Positions 48,661 to 60,700 of a stretch of 64,000 bases of DNA are shown here, piece after piece (within the stretch, counting starts at the first letter, position 1; every line of letters begins with the position of its first letter). This stretch comes from Aptenodytes patagonicus. Lineage: Eukaryota; Chordata; Aves; Sphenisciformes; Spheniscidae. The position numbers were made by a program, and so were the translations under genes. The stretch is from positions 11,994,501-12,058,500 of the forward strand of contig NC_134963.1 of NCBI RefSeq assembly GCF_965638725.1, in the 5' to 3' direction. The notes beneath the pieces are model-generated. The model was not told where the DNA came from. It saw only the letters and a list, made by a program, of their open reading frames with translations, and made no database searches.

Positions 48661-51538
48661 CAACAGCTCCCTTCCTCCCCTTCTCTTACAGATTGGGAAG
48701 GCGGAGTTGGAGTAATTTAACTACACATAGGGCCCTAGCTTTAAAAGAACAAACTGGTTTTAGTGGCCGTACAGATTCTTTTGATCAGAACCTGCTCCTT
48801 AATAAACCCCATGGTCCCCTAATCCTGTATAAGAAAATCGTTCCATTTTCTTCAAAGATACTTTGTATATATGGATACAAAGAGCAGGATTAACCCAGCA
48901 GACAAGGAACTAATGGAGTGGGGAACTGTTACAGTGCTAATATTAAGCGTAGTAGCAATTATAAAGAAACTCCTGAGGGATTTTTTCAGAATTTCAACTT
49001 GATTTCATCTCAGCTTTAGAGTCAGGATGTGCATGCCACCAATGAGACATTCTGAATTATATAAATGTCTTTCCAGTCATTAGTAATCTTGCTTTCTAAT
49101 GTACCAAACACTAAAGACAAGGAATAAGAAATCGCACAGCTCCTTTGTATTGTTAATTAACTCATTAGTTTAGGCAGCATTTAGTACACTAGACTGTAAT
49201 TTAGGATGCTAAAAGATTTTGCTATTTATTTCATTAGGATTTAAATTTCCAAATTTCAGGACAAAAGAAAGCTCTCACATTCTAATAGTCATATTTTGAT
49301 AATGCTGGAACAGGCTTGGAACTCTTTAACATCCAGGAGACAAGCCTCTCCCATTCCTGCAGCAGACTAAAAATGTTAAAGGGCAAATCAATGTGGACAA
49401 GTAATTCTGAACAACAAGTAAGTATATAACAAAAAACTACAGTTGTGTTTTACAACCCCACGTTAAGAATAATGCTCAACAAAATTGCTAGTCCACTACT
49501 TAGAATTAATATTTTATTCTCTTTTGTGAGGAATTGCTTTTAAATCACTTCAGGCACTCATGTGAACTCAACCATACTGAAACACCCACTTCCCCCCAAA
49601 GAATCTAGATTTGCAGCTGGTGGGTTATTCACCGAAGAAGGTGACATTGCAGAATTTATTTATTACCATATGCATAGTTCTATTTATCATGCTACTATAA
49701 AACTAGAGAGATCTAGACCCTTTTTATGGTGTGCTCCTGCCCTTTTGGCAAGTTTGAATGATTTTATGGCAATGTTAATGTCTTAAAATAACAGTTCTGA
49801 AAACAAAAAGGAAACCCCTGCCAGTTGGTAAGAGTTTCAAACACTAATTTGCTTTCTCCATATTCTCCTAATTCTAGTTCAACACATCCTAAGCATGTGA
49901 AAATGTCATGTGTACATAGGCTGACTCACTGCTCGTCTGCTAGAGCTCTTTCACAAACTAAGCTACAAAAAAAATCAATTCAACAATCTCAGTGAATCCA
50001 AAGTACAGGAGGGACCAAGGCAACCAAACAAAAAACATTTTAAAACTGAGAGGCCATCTTCACTTACATTTAGTATATTTAATCTAAATCTCACACACAC
50101 ATAAATATGTCCCAATTTACCAAATCAACAAATTAGCCACACCGTTAAGATCAATGACTTAATAAATACAAAGCTGCTAAAAATACTGAGAATGATCGGT
50201 ACTGAGACCCAGATTTTCTCTTCTTACAGAGCGGAAGGGGATTCAGCCACCAGGGAGGACTGGGAATATAGTGTCTCCATGGCATCACAACCCTCCTTAC
50301 ATCAACATTGCAGAAACTGTATCACCAGCAGATTCTGTGGATAGACAAAGGATTTGAGGAAGGCATTCAGAAGCTGTACAGAAAATAATTTAATGTCATG
50401 ACCACTAACAAATACCAGTATTCCAAGCTATGGTGAAGGACAAGACAAAACAACTCACGCCAAAAGGATGAGAGCAGAGTTAAGACTAGAGGGCAAGAGA
50501 AGTCTCTGATCTTCTCCTGCTCCTTCTACGTTGAGAAAAGTTCATGTTCTTCCTATTGAAATAGGGTGAAACTTTACAAATATATAGTTAGTGGAAGTCT
50601 AATCTAATTCAGGAAAATAACTTCTACTTTAAATAATCTGCTCTAAAATGTTGCAGAAAAATGAATCCTTTCCGGAAAATACTTTTTAAAGCAGTAATTT
50701 TTCTTTTATGGATTTTGAAGATCAACAAACCAGAATCTACTCCTGTGTTTTATTTTAATCTGGCTGATCTGAATGACTTTGGCTTTGCAAAATCCAGTTT
50801 AAGAACTTTATTATAATTGTTACTCAAACATAATGAAAAACATCGCAACGACTTCTCTGTTTGCACAGAGAACTAACCTTTCATAGCACAAGCTGTTCAT
50901 TTTTTTTCCTGATGCCAGATCACATCTGACAATCCAGAGCATGCTTAAGTTGTGCTAGCAACATTGCAATGATATATTCTCCCTGTGTACCGTCCTCTGA
51001 ACACCACTATAATTTTTAGCAGAATCATACTGAAAAAGATGGCTAAGTCTTGAATAGTTATACAAAACTACCTAATGACAATGGAAACCCCTGCTACACA
51101 TTCTAGCTGTTTATAGTGACATTCTGAGGAAGACTAGGAAGGAAAACTTAGTCCAAAGCTACCGAGCTCCCTTCAATCTTTGTACCTCAAGGCAGTCACC
51201 TGCTCTAGCTCTGCCATTAACACGACCACCATTTTGTTCAATCTGAATTTTTTTCAATTTTGTTCAACTGAAATTACTTTAAAAACAGGGGGTGAGGACA
51301 GAGCTTCCCTCCATGCTTTAGCAAAGAAGCGAGGTAAAACGGCCCCCCCCACACTGCAACCCCATAGCGACGTTTCCCCCGTTTCCTCACACGCTCCCGC
51401 CCCTGAGTGGCCGCGCTCCAGCTCAACCGCCCGCGGCGCGCCGACTCCCGCGCTAGCAGCGGCCCCGGCTTCCAATTCGCTGACTACGCCGTTGACGCTA
51501 CTCTCTCGCAGCACCCACCGTCAAACGCGGTACTTACG

Positions 51539-51640
51539 CTGTTGACGCAGAACCAGACTCAGTATGCTTGGCTGCGTACTTTTTATTCACGGAGTATGGC
51601 GTACGCAAAGAGCTGGTTGCTGTGACAACCAGAGCACGCG
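51539..51640 (-). other. RAB36: Alternative candidate RAB36 first exon in the shared CpG island
   Basis: On the minus strand a strong donor, CAGC|GTAAGTA (GT at 51537-51536), lies within the CpG-rich region upstream of RSPH14. It would suit a RAB36 5'UTR exon starting near 51.6 kb and spliced to the coding exon at 47.8 kb, making the promoter bidirectional. The 5' end is not determined. Confidence 0.33.
51616..51629. promoter_or_regulatory. X-box (RFX-type) motif in the RSPH14 promoter
   Basis: GTTGCTGTGACAAC fits the broad X-box consensus RYYNYY-N(1-3)-RRNRAC fully and is nearly palindromic, within GGTTGC...ACAACC. It lies in the CpG-rich promoter of RSPH14, a ciliary gene, where RFX-dependent control is expected. 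Confidence 0.6.
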
Positions 51641-52129
51641 GGCGCGAAAGGCGGTGGCGTAGCTGGCAGGAGCTGTGGAGCGGGAACCGGGGACGGGCTG
51701 AGGCGGCGACATATTGGTGGGACGGGGCGCCTTTGATTATTTAGTCTATTTCTTTTGTTTTGAAGAGGGAAGTGCAGTTGTTAGCAATTGTTTTAACTTT
51801 GCAGCTGGTTTTTTTTGTTGAGCAGTTTTCAGTATCGGAGGTTGTATGCTTCTGTCAGCTGAGCCGTTTTCCTTGCTGAGGGAATGGGGAGGTCAGCCAT
51901 CACCGATTCTTTCAAGCGTTAATGAATTCTGAGGGCGGGTTTAAACTAGACCCCTTTTAAAGGATTTTTTTTTTTTTAAATGGCGTTTTGTTTGGTTTTG
52001 CTTTAATAGTATTTTGAGCCCCTTCTCTGGTTCAGGACATTGGACTACTTCACTTTAACCCTTTGAAAAACATTCCGTCCCACACCTTGCAATTTTAAGC
52101 TTTCCCTCTCTTTTTTTTTTTTTTACAGT

Positions 52130-52382
52130 GTTCAGTAGGGAATTAAACCAGATAAGACAATTCATCTAATGAACAGACGTTAATGCTGATGACCATGAAC
52201 AATTCCAGCCTCTTCTTTCAGAGCTTCCCAACAATGAATGTGTGCTAAAATAGCTCTTCCGGGACACAGAGCACTGTTTAAATCAGTAGTTGTCTTTTTG
52301 GTACGTTACCTGTCCAGTCACCAGGTAGTCACTCTGGAGTATTTTTAGGGATAAGGGAGAATCCTTCCCAGGAAAATTTGGG
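52130..52382 (+). other. RSPH14: RSPH14 5'UTR segment, possible spliced second exon
   Basis: A long pyrimidine tract ending TTTACAG at 52129 looks like a splice acceptor. If used, a non-coding first exon from about 51.65 kb would join here and the 5'UTR would run to the ATG at 52383. I found no single convincing donor upstream, so an unspliced 5'UTR is also possible. Confidence 0.4.
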
Positions 52383-52581
52383 ATGGCACATGCTCGTATC
52401 TCAGCCAACCTCCCCCCTGATATAGATCCCACAAAAGCTCCTATTGCATTTGGAAGGAGGGCCCTTCCTAAACTGAATGAGGAGTTACAGTCTCCTGAGC
52501 TGCTGACTCAGCAGCGGGCATTGATGGCGCTCTGCGATTTGGTCCATGACCCAGAAAATGTCTACCAGGCAATAGAACTAG
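52383..52581 (+). CDS. RSPH14: RSPH14 coding exon 1
   Basis: Encodes residues 1-66 plus one base of Gly67. Donor CTAG|GTAAGT. This exon alone identifies the gene through PPDIDPTKAPIAFG and RALPKLNEELQS. Confidence 0.95.
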
Positions 52582-54767
52582 GTAAGTGATCTGTTGTCAT
52601 AAGCTTTGACACAACGGGGGGCAAAAACCCACTTTACTTTTGTGCGCTACTTTTGTCCTTGCAATATCTTTGATGACATAAAATGGCCGTGAAGATTTTT
52701 TGGTTTTAATCTCTACTTGTTTTACCTTTAAAAGGTAAAGTACATTATAATGCCATATACATGACAGTTATTTTAAGAGTATCCTCACTTTAGGATTTAT
52801 CTGGCTCACTATCGGTTTTATCAACCCCTAAATAGAAAAGTAGTGCAGAATCTTTTTTTTCTTTTGTTTATTCTGAATTTTAGCTAATTCCTAACATAGG
52901 CTAATTAAAAAAAAAAAAAAAAGTTTAATTAGTCCACAGTTAGAAACACATCCCCTACCACTCCCTTGCCACGTAGTTAAATTTCATTTGCCTAGAACCT
53001 TCTCTAATCCTGTTATCCATGAACCTTTCAGAAAAAAAACAAAGTAGTGAATTTATGAATTTCTAATAACATAAAACTACTAAATATATTTTATTTAGAA
53101 AGGGGAAAAGAAAAACCTTTAGTTATCCTAGAGCAGGAAAAAAAGGCAAATCCCTTTTTTTTTTTTTCCTTCATTAGACATTTTCTACCACGTGTGACAT
53201 ATGACAGTGGTACCTTCCTAGATTTTTCATCCTTGAGGTGTTCAAAATACTCATATCTCAGATCCCATAATAATAACAGGAAAAAACCCTTTTAATAAAT
53301 AATTAATAAAATAATATTTAAATAAGGTTTACAAGTTCATTTGCAAAATCCATGAAATCATCTTTTGCCATTGATTCCTTCAGCAGTGGATAGCATGGCA
53401 TATCCAAATATAACTTTACTGGAGAGACAAAACATCAGAGCTTTTTATGCAGAACTCCTTCTCAGAAGTATCTTAGTGATTGTAGAATGAGTCTATAACA
53501 AAAATAACCTGGAACTTCATGAGAAATTAAGATACAAGACAATATAACCAGATTTATCATACTCATCAGGATTATATCTGGCCACCACTATTTTCAAAAG
53601 CTTTTATCCCAGCACTTGGAAGAATGCTAAGTTTGGATTTTGGAAAAAAAAAACCCAAACCACAAGCTTATCTTTACAATTTTCAGCAGTCTGTTGCGTA
53701 TCTACATAGCTCATTATGTAACACTGAAGAAGTCCTCCAGTTTGACACTGCTTTTCTCTCCATTTACTTCATATTTTTTTCCTCATAAGAGATACCAATA
53801 ATCATGTTCAAAATTTATTAAGTTATTGTTTGATTAACAGTAACTGCTGAAGCAATGTGAGATTGTTGTTTGTTTGGGTGGTTTTTTTGACCAGTGCTAT
53901 GTGTGTATACACATAATCATTAATGGTTCACCAAATCTATTTCTGTGTGTGAAAAGCAATGCTGTGTTTTTTTACATAGCCCATGCTACACGTAAAGAAA
54001 GTTTAAAAAAATGTAGGTGTCAATCCTACAAACACATGCTTTTCTAAAAACATCAATAGCTCCACTGACTTATTTTGAGAGTTATGTCACTTCATAAATA
54101 TTTGCAAGATTAGGATTTAACTTGATACAGAAGCGAGCAGCTTGTTTGTAGCATGGCATTTTTGGCAGTAGGCCTTGAAACTTGAAAGTTTCTTCCCTAC
54201 TTGAAATATGACAATGAGAGTTTCACCGTCAGGACAAGATGAAAATTCTGATTGTTTGCGCTTCAAATTGTGAGGTAAAAATGAGTATTGCTATTTTAGA
54301 TCAGTGTTGAAGGTAAGAAATGTTAAAATGAACTATTGTGTCTCATAGGATTCTTGGATAACCTGAAGAATTTGCTGCTACATCATGACAGTACTGTCCG
54401 ACAAAAAACAACACAAATCCTCTGTATAATGGCTATGCATAATGTTGGCAGGTAAGTGTAATTCCAGAGTTTACTGAATGGTATGGGAAGCAATAAAGAT
54501 GTTTCAGTGAGACATAAGAACAGAATTTCTAAGTTTTGGCAAGATAGGTGCAATGTAAATAAGAGTATTTAGTTAAGATTAAGCATCTCACAAATATATG
54601 AGAGTTTTATTATGCTTAGTTAAATCTGTCCTCCAATTTTGTTTGTAGGCAAGGGTTGATCCAAAATGGAGTAATTTCTGCCCTCACTGAGCTCTTGGAT
54701 GATCCAGTAGATATCTGTCGGAAGAACACACATCAGATTTTTGAAATGATGGCAAAATTACCTGAAG
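52383..54767 (+). CDS. RSPH14: RSPH14 (radial spoke head 14 homolog; RTDR1), coding exons 1-3, 3' end missing
   Basis: RSPH14 is an armadillo-repeat protein associated with the radial spokes of motile cilia and flagella. Three exons, 52383-52581, 54349-54451 and 54649-54767, join in phase (421 bp, 140 codons plus one base). The start reads MAHARIS then PPDIDPTKAPIAFGRRALPK, which aligns closely with the human protein (MAHARIS...PPDIDPTKA). The ATG context is strong, with G at -3 and G at +4. Repeated helix pairs are visible: LNEELQS..LLTQQRALMALCDL, then VRQKTTQILCIMAMHNV, then VISALTELLDD..VCRKN-like DICRKNTHQIFEMMAKL. The human protein is about 348 residues, so more than half is beyond the window. 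No fourth exon was found between 54768 and 64000. Confidence 0.94.
54349..54451 (+). CDS. RSPH14: RSPH14 coding exon 2
   Basis: Acceptor CTCATAG, donor GCAG|GTAAGT. Encodes residues 67(part)-101(part), FLDNLKNLLLHHDSTVRQK.., one armadillo-like helix set. Confidence 0.93.
54649..54767 (+). CDS. RSPH14: RSPH14 coding exon 3
   Basis: Acceptor TTTGTAG, donor GAAG|GTAGGG. Encodes residues 101(part)-141(part), QGLIQNGVISALTELLDD.. to EMMAKLPE. It is only 197 bp from exon 2. Confidence 0.93.
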
Positions 54768-57700
54768 GTAGGGATTTTTTCAGTAGTTAAGTATTCAAAT
54801 AGGCAAAGCAGATAGGTGAATTTACCTGATTCCCTATGTAGTATCTTCCAGATTTATTTTATTCCATTTTCCTTGAAAATCATATTTAAAACCAGTATCT
54901 TTTCTATTTTTGCTCATCTTAATTTTCTTTAGCTAGTTTTCCTATGAGAAGTTATTCTTTGGGTTCTAGCAGAAAACTTTAAGAGGTATGACTGTCATCT
55001 TTTTTATTGGTGGAGACAACTATGTTTTCTAGAGCTGTTTTTGCTCTTCTAAAAATTTGCAAATTGGGTAATAATAGTGAGACTACTTAGCCAAAATATA
55101 GAAAATGCTTTACACAGATAACAAGTGAAATGCCCCGTGTTAACATAATACATCTGTGAATAGTCCTGTCTATGTATTGGGGGGGCTGATCCTGCTAGAT
55201 CTGTTAATTTTCTTAGGTCTATAAGCAAATTAAGGCTACCTGCTCAAGATACAGGTTGCGTGGACTGCACGCTTGAATTTGTGTTTCAGGATCTTGCGTC
55301 AAAACTTCACTTTGTCCTCTTCTGTTCAAAATTATGATCAGCTGTTCATCATGGTACACTAATTTCACAGCACACAGGGTTTGTAGAAAGTTTTTTTGGT
55401 GTTAGGAGGTACAAATCTTGTGAAATTCGTTTTATGCCTTCCCCGCTCCTTGCAAGCACCGTAGGAGTAGACAAGTAGGAGGAGACAAATGAGCAAGTAA
55501 AGGCACTTTTCATCCATTGCGCTGTGTATTCCACAGATTATCTATTAATGTGTCTTTGACCTCAGGCTCATAGGCACTGTTTCTTAAATGTACACTTTGA
55601 CATTGCTTTCAGGTGGTGAATTTAAAAAAAAACAAAGCTGGGGGTGATGTAAGGAGCAATGAAGAAGTTTGCTTTTTCTAATATTTTATTCAAATATTGT
55701 TTGCCCTTAGGTAAAATTGTTAAATCGACTTGGTAAGATACGAAGCTAAAAACATGATAAATTACACCTAACTTCAGATGTCAAATTGAGCTAGTCATCC
55801 TACAGTCCCTGTATAGCGGGAGGAAAATCAGTATCTCCAGGGGCAAAAAGTCTGACATATCATAGATACTTAGTTTAGGATGAGATGAGTTCTGCTCTGG
55901 TGATGTCCTTTTATCTCCAGTGAGATAAACAGAAGCTGGGTTGATTACATCAGTCAAGGATCTAGCTGTTAAATGCTTCAGTCTAAATAGAGAAATCCAA
56001 GCTGAGAATTTCTTTGACTTGCCAGAAGAATAGGTCATTGTACCTTTTACATGCTTTCTTTATGTTTATTACGTATATTTACAGTTTTCTAAATCTTTTG
56101 TACACTAAGGGAATTTATGCTAATTTGTTACTTTTATTTCCAGATTCTATGATTATAATGTCAATAGTTTTCTAATTTGAACATTAGTCTTAAACTTTAC
56201 TCTTCCAGTTGATGAAAATTATAATTTGAAAATTAAAATTTCAGTAGATAGAAATTATCAATGTAAAAGCCATACTATTTAAATTCATGGGAAAGTATCT
56301 TGTCTGAGGAATTCTGTTACATTACCGGTGCTTAAAAAAGAATTAAACGAATGCTTAAAGCCTTGCTGAGTGAGTGTACGTGAATTCTAAGAATATAAAG
56401 ATGTATTTTTACATGCATGCAACCCTTTTAAAAGTCCTAAATAATTGAATCCATATGAAGGATATTAATATGGTGGGCTAAACAACTTTGTGAACATCAC
56501 TATAGAAAACCAGGTTTTCTGTTAATTTAATTTCACTAGCCATTTTACAGATTTTCAAATCAAATGAGACAGGGAATTAGCTTAAGTAAATTTTGACCTG
56601 TCTGATTGCCTTTAAAGAATTCTTTCCCTTACCTGTGTAGACAGATAGATACCATCCTGTGAATGTGTGGATCATAATAGAAACTTATGGGAGAAGAAAA
56701 CTTGACAGAAGTACATAAATGTTGCCAAATTTTTGCAGATCACTATTAATCATTAACCATTCATCCATACTGGCTAAGGCCTTCTTAGCCCTTGTGGAAC
56801 TGCATAATTCAGTAATAAGCCTTGCTATTCAGTCACTGCTGTGCTGAACTTTATTATTAACTCTAACCTTCAGATGTGGCGCTCTCTCTAGTAGGCTAAT
56901 ACAGGAGCTTACCACTTGTCTCCTTTTGCTGATGGAATTTTCAGATGTGTGCATGATGCACAACTTAAGGTTTCAGTTTAAACAGGGAAGCTGCCTCAGG
57001 GTTTTACATGTAAACACCTGCCTGCTTTTAGGTTCTATCTCCCAAAACTCAAAGCATTTACTAAGTAGGTTGGAAGTTTAGCTACGTAAGTAGAAAATAT
57101 TCACTGGAGGATGAATAAAAGTTGTAGGGGGAAAAAGCAGTTAAAAAAATAGCTATCCATGTGGCCCTCAGAGGAAGTGAGACCTTTTTTTTCAGTGTTT
57201 GCAGTTAGACACTTTCTAAAAAGCAGGGACTAAAACCAAGGGTTATATAGAAAGCATTTTATTAGAACTGTCATTTCTATTTAGAGACTTACTGTAGCAG
57301 TAAGCAATGCTAGCTCTTGGTGGTGCCAAAACATAAAACGTTGCTTATTAAGAATTCCACGTAAATCAAAATACATTGCCCAAACCAGAGGATATGTAAT
57401 GGTACACCATACTGCCACTCAGGTCTACTCCCTTTATTCCATCTTTGTCCCTGCAGGCATCTGAATATATCATCCTAGGTCAGGAGCCACTGATGGGAAC
57501 TGTCACAACTGTAAAACCAGTTTGGTGATAATCAGGGAATGTAAGATTATACTATACAAGAGAAATCAAGTTGCATCCTGGAGTGGAAGGATTATCCAAC
57601 CCCTGCTGAGCTGAGAACTCAGCAAAAGCTGAGAGCCAGCTGCAGCAGTGTCTCTCCTCAAAACCTTGCCTTTGATTGAAGGCAAAGGATTCACAGCAGC

Positions 57701-60700
57701 TCTGAAGTAGGAGCCTCTGTCAGACAAAGACCAGCTTCCAAATCATGTTACAGTCCCAACTTAGTGAAGGTTGCCAGTATTTACAAGAAAGGCTACAGTT
57801 CTCTGAGTGGTAGTTGCTTTTCAGTGAGGCTTCTCTTGACCTAAGACTGATACCAGTTTCTTCATTTTACCTCTCCCACTTCAGGTATTTGTGGCAGCTA
57901 AGAATCAGGTTTTCCAAATCAAATTAATGTCAAGACTTGTTTTGGGGAATGGTTCTGGAATTTTGTCTCCAACCCCCCCCCCCTTCTATTTATAAGAAAT
58001 TAAAAATTAATGTAGAGGAACTGTTTACATTTGTGAAGCAAGCACAATTTAATCTTTATCTTCTGATCCTATATTCAAATCTCTCAGAGAGCATGATGTG
58101 TCTAGCAGTCTCTTTATAGCTTGCTTGAGTCATACCTTTCTAGGTGAAATTCTCTTCCAACACTTAATTTCTTCAGCTATGAAATTATGCCAAATTTTGA
58201 CCACTTCCTCTATCAATGTTTGTGCTATCAAAAGCCTTCAAGATTTGTTCAGGATAGAAGTCCTTGACTAGATTAAGTTAGTCTCACATAGCTTTCTATA
58301 CACCAGATTTTCATACAATGTCCTTTGACAGTTTTTGGGGGGTGAAGGGAGGGAGGGAATGAAAAAAACCTGTGATCCTCAGCCTGTCAGGTATGTACAG
58401 TCTGTAAGATCAGTGGTGTAGAAGCTGAGCTAGCATGTTGTCTGTGAAAGCATCTCTGAGTAATTACCCTTGGAAAAAGGTGTTTTTCTGAGCCACATAT
58501 TCTTTTTATTTAGATAAAAATATAACTGTCATGGTTTAACCCCAGCCAGCAACTAAGCACCACACAGCCACTTGCTCACTCCCCCACAGTGGGATGGGGG
58601 AGAGAATTGGAAGAGTACAAGTGAGAAAACTCGTGGGTTGAGATAAAGACACTTTAATAAGTAAAGCAAAACCTGTGCACGCAAGCAAAGCAAAACAAGG
58701 AATTCATTCACTACTTCCCATCGGCAGGCAGGTGTTCAGCCATCTCCAGGAAAGCAGGGCTCCATCACACGTAACGGTTACTTGAGAAGACAAATGTCAT
58801 CACTCTGAACGTCCCCCCCTTCCTTCTTCTTCCCCCAGCTTTATATGCTAAGCATGATGTCATATGGTGTGGAATATCCCTTGGGTCAGTTGGGGTCAGC
58901 TGTCCTGGCTGTGTTCCCTCCCAGCTTCTTGTGCACCTCCTCACTTGCAGAGTATGGGAAGTTGAAAAGTCCTTGACTTAGTATAAACGCTGCTTAGCAA
59001 CAACTAAAACATCAGTGTGTTATCACATTATTCTCATGCTAAATCCAAAACACAGCACTACACCAGCTACTAGGAAGAAAATTAACTCTATCCCAGCCAA
59101 AACCAGGACAATAACACATATATAAAATACACATGCCTGTATTTAAGGATTGGAAGGTAACTCCTTGAGCAGAATTGTTTTACTGTAGAATGGACTCGCA
59201 TACAGATGGCTACTTACAAGAAAAACAGAAAGGTGCTAAAACTGTTTTCTTTGCTATGGTACAATTTGGGGAATTATCAGGGAGAACAGCAAATATTTTC
59301 CAATAAGTAGTAAGAGTCACAAGGCCTGACATAATTCATTTGACATATTACAGATACCAAAATAGTCTCTGCCTGGTAATTCAGCCTTCTTCAGCTAGCC
59401 AAGAAACTGTCTTCCTCTCTGCATTTACTTCTACACCTCACATCCAGATAATGAGATAGAATGTACCTTGTATCAGCTGGAGGAAGTCAGCAACTAATAT
59501 GCCATTCCACATCTAGATTTCTGATGTTTTCTAGAGCTGAGGTAATTTACAGGGCCAATAGAGCAATATGTTCCACACTAGACAAAAAAGAACATAAGCT
59601 GTATGTGCACTTGGCATGAATTGTAGTTGTTTTTGTTAACTGGGAAGTGGTCAGTGACTCCAGTTAGCTCTATGCCAGGCCACCTGGTCTTTCTCCAAAC
59701 AGGAGTAATTTAGGAAAATATGATTATTTTAAGCAAATCCACTTGCAGACTATTTTTGATTCCTAAATTTAAGGATGTATACCAGTATCCTCCAGGGACA
59801 GTGGGATCATTAAAGACCAAAAGGTGGGAAAATCCACAAAGGTTGGGAGAACACTGAGGAGTAACGTTTCCAGAAGAAACAACAACTTAGTGGCAAGAAT
59901 TAATGGGCAGAAGAGAGACAAAAATAAGATAGATGTATGTATTCAATAGGGGATAGAAGAGGGAGAAGAACCAGCAGCAGGAGAAAATTAAGAACATTGG
60001 AAAAATTATTAGCAAAACTTTCACTCTTTGTGAAAACAATTAGTTGACACACAATACTTAACAATGTTAGTGAAAGGGTGTTACGCAATGATAAATGACC
60101 TGGGCAATAACAATTGCAAAAGTAGTTCCAGGAAAAAATCTTTCACTAGCATATGGTTAATACTGGAAAAGTTTAATAACTCTTACCTATCATCTATCCT
60201 GTCTTTTATGGGTACTTAATCCTTTCAGACAAAAATTGAGGTGGATTAGGTGGAGCAATGGATTTTTAAGCTTGCCAGAGCCTCTCTTTGGGAAGAGTTT
60301 AAGAGAGAATATTTTTCCTACTTTACTGACCCTCAGTGTCTCCACTGTTCCACCCTTGGAAAATCATAACCAATCAGATCTGTGGATAAAGACTGTTTAA
60401 GGATACCTTTTTTCCTTTGAAACTTGTTTGCTGTATGGAGTGCAACTGATAAAAGGACAGATGGCATTCTTATTGCAGCAGATGGAACATCTCTTCTGTG
60501 AATGTCATTGTTGCCCAGGTGAAGTGAAATCCCAGCTGTATTAATACACTTTCGGGTAGCAGTGCACTGCATCACTGATAAACCTGAGAACTGAGAAAAT
60601 AGATGCAAATTTATTTGCATGATTTATCCAGGTGGGCAACTAAGAGTCAAGGGATTTAATTTCAGCACCTGTCTTTGGCCCAGACTTTTTAGTTTTAACT

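Larger units (their letters stand above)
51300..51750. promoter_or_regulatory. CpG-rich RSPH14 promoter, possibly bidirectional with RAB36
   Basis: From about 51340 to 51720 CpG density rises sharply above the A+T-rich surroundings (CCGCCCGCGGCGCGCCG and similar). The region holds a CCAAT box (51472-51476), an inverted CCAAT (51713-51717), three TGACG/CGTCA half-sites (51493-51497, 51519-51523, 51543-51547) and an X-box (51616-51629). It separates RAB36, transcribed left, from RSPH14, transcribed right, and has no TATA box that I can see. Confidence 0.72.
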
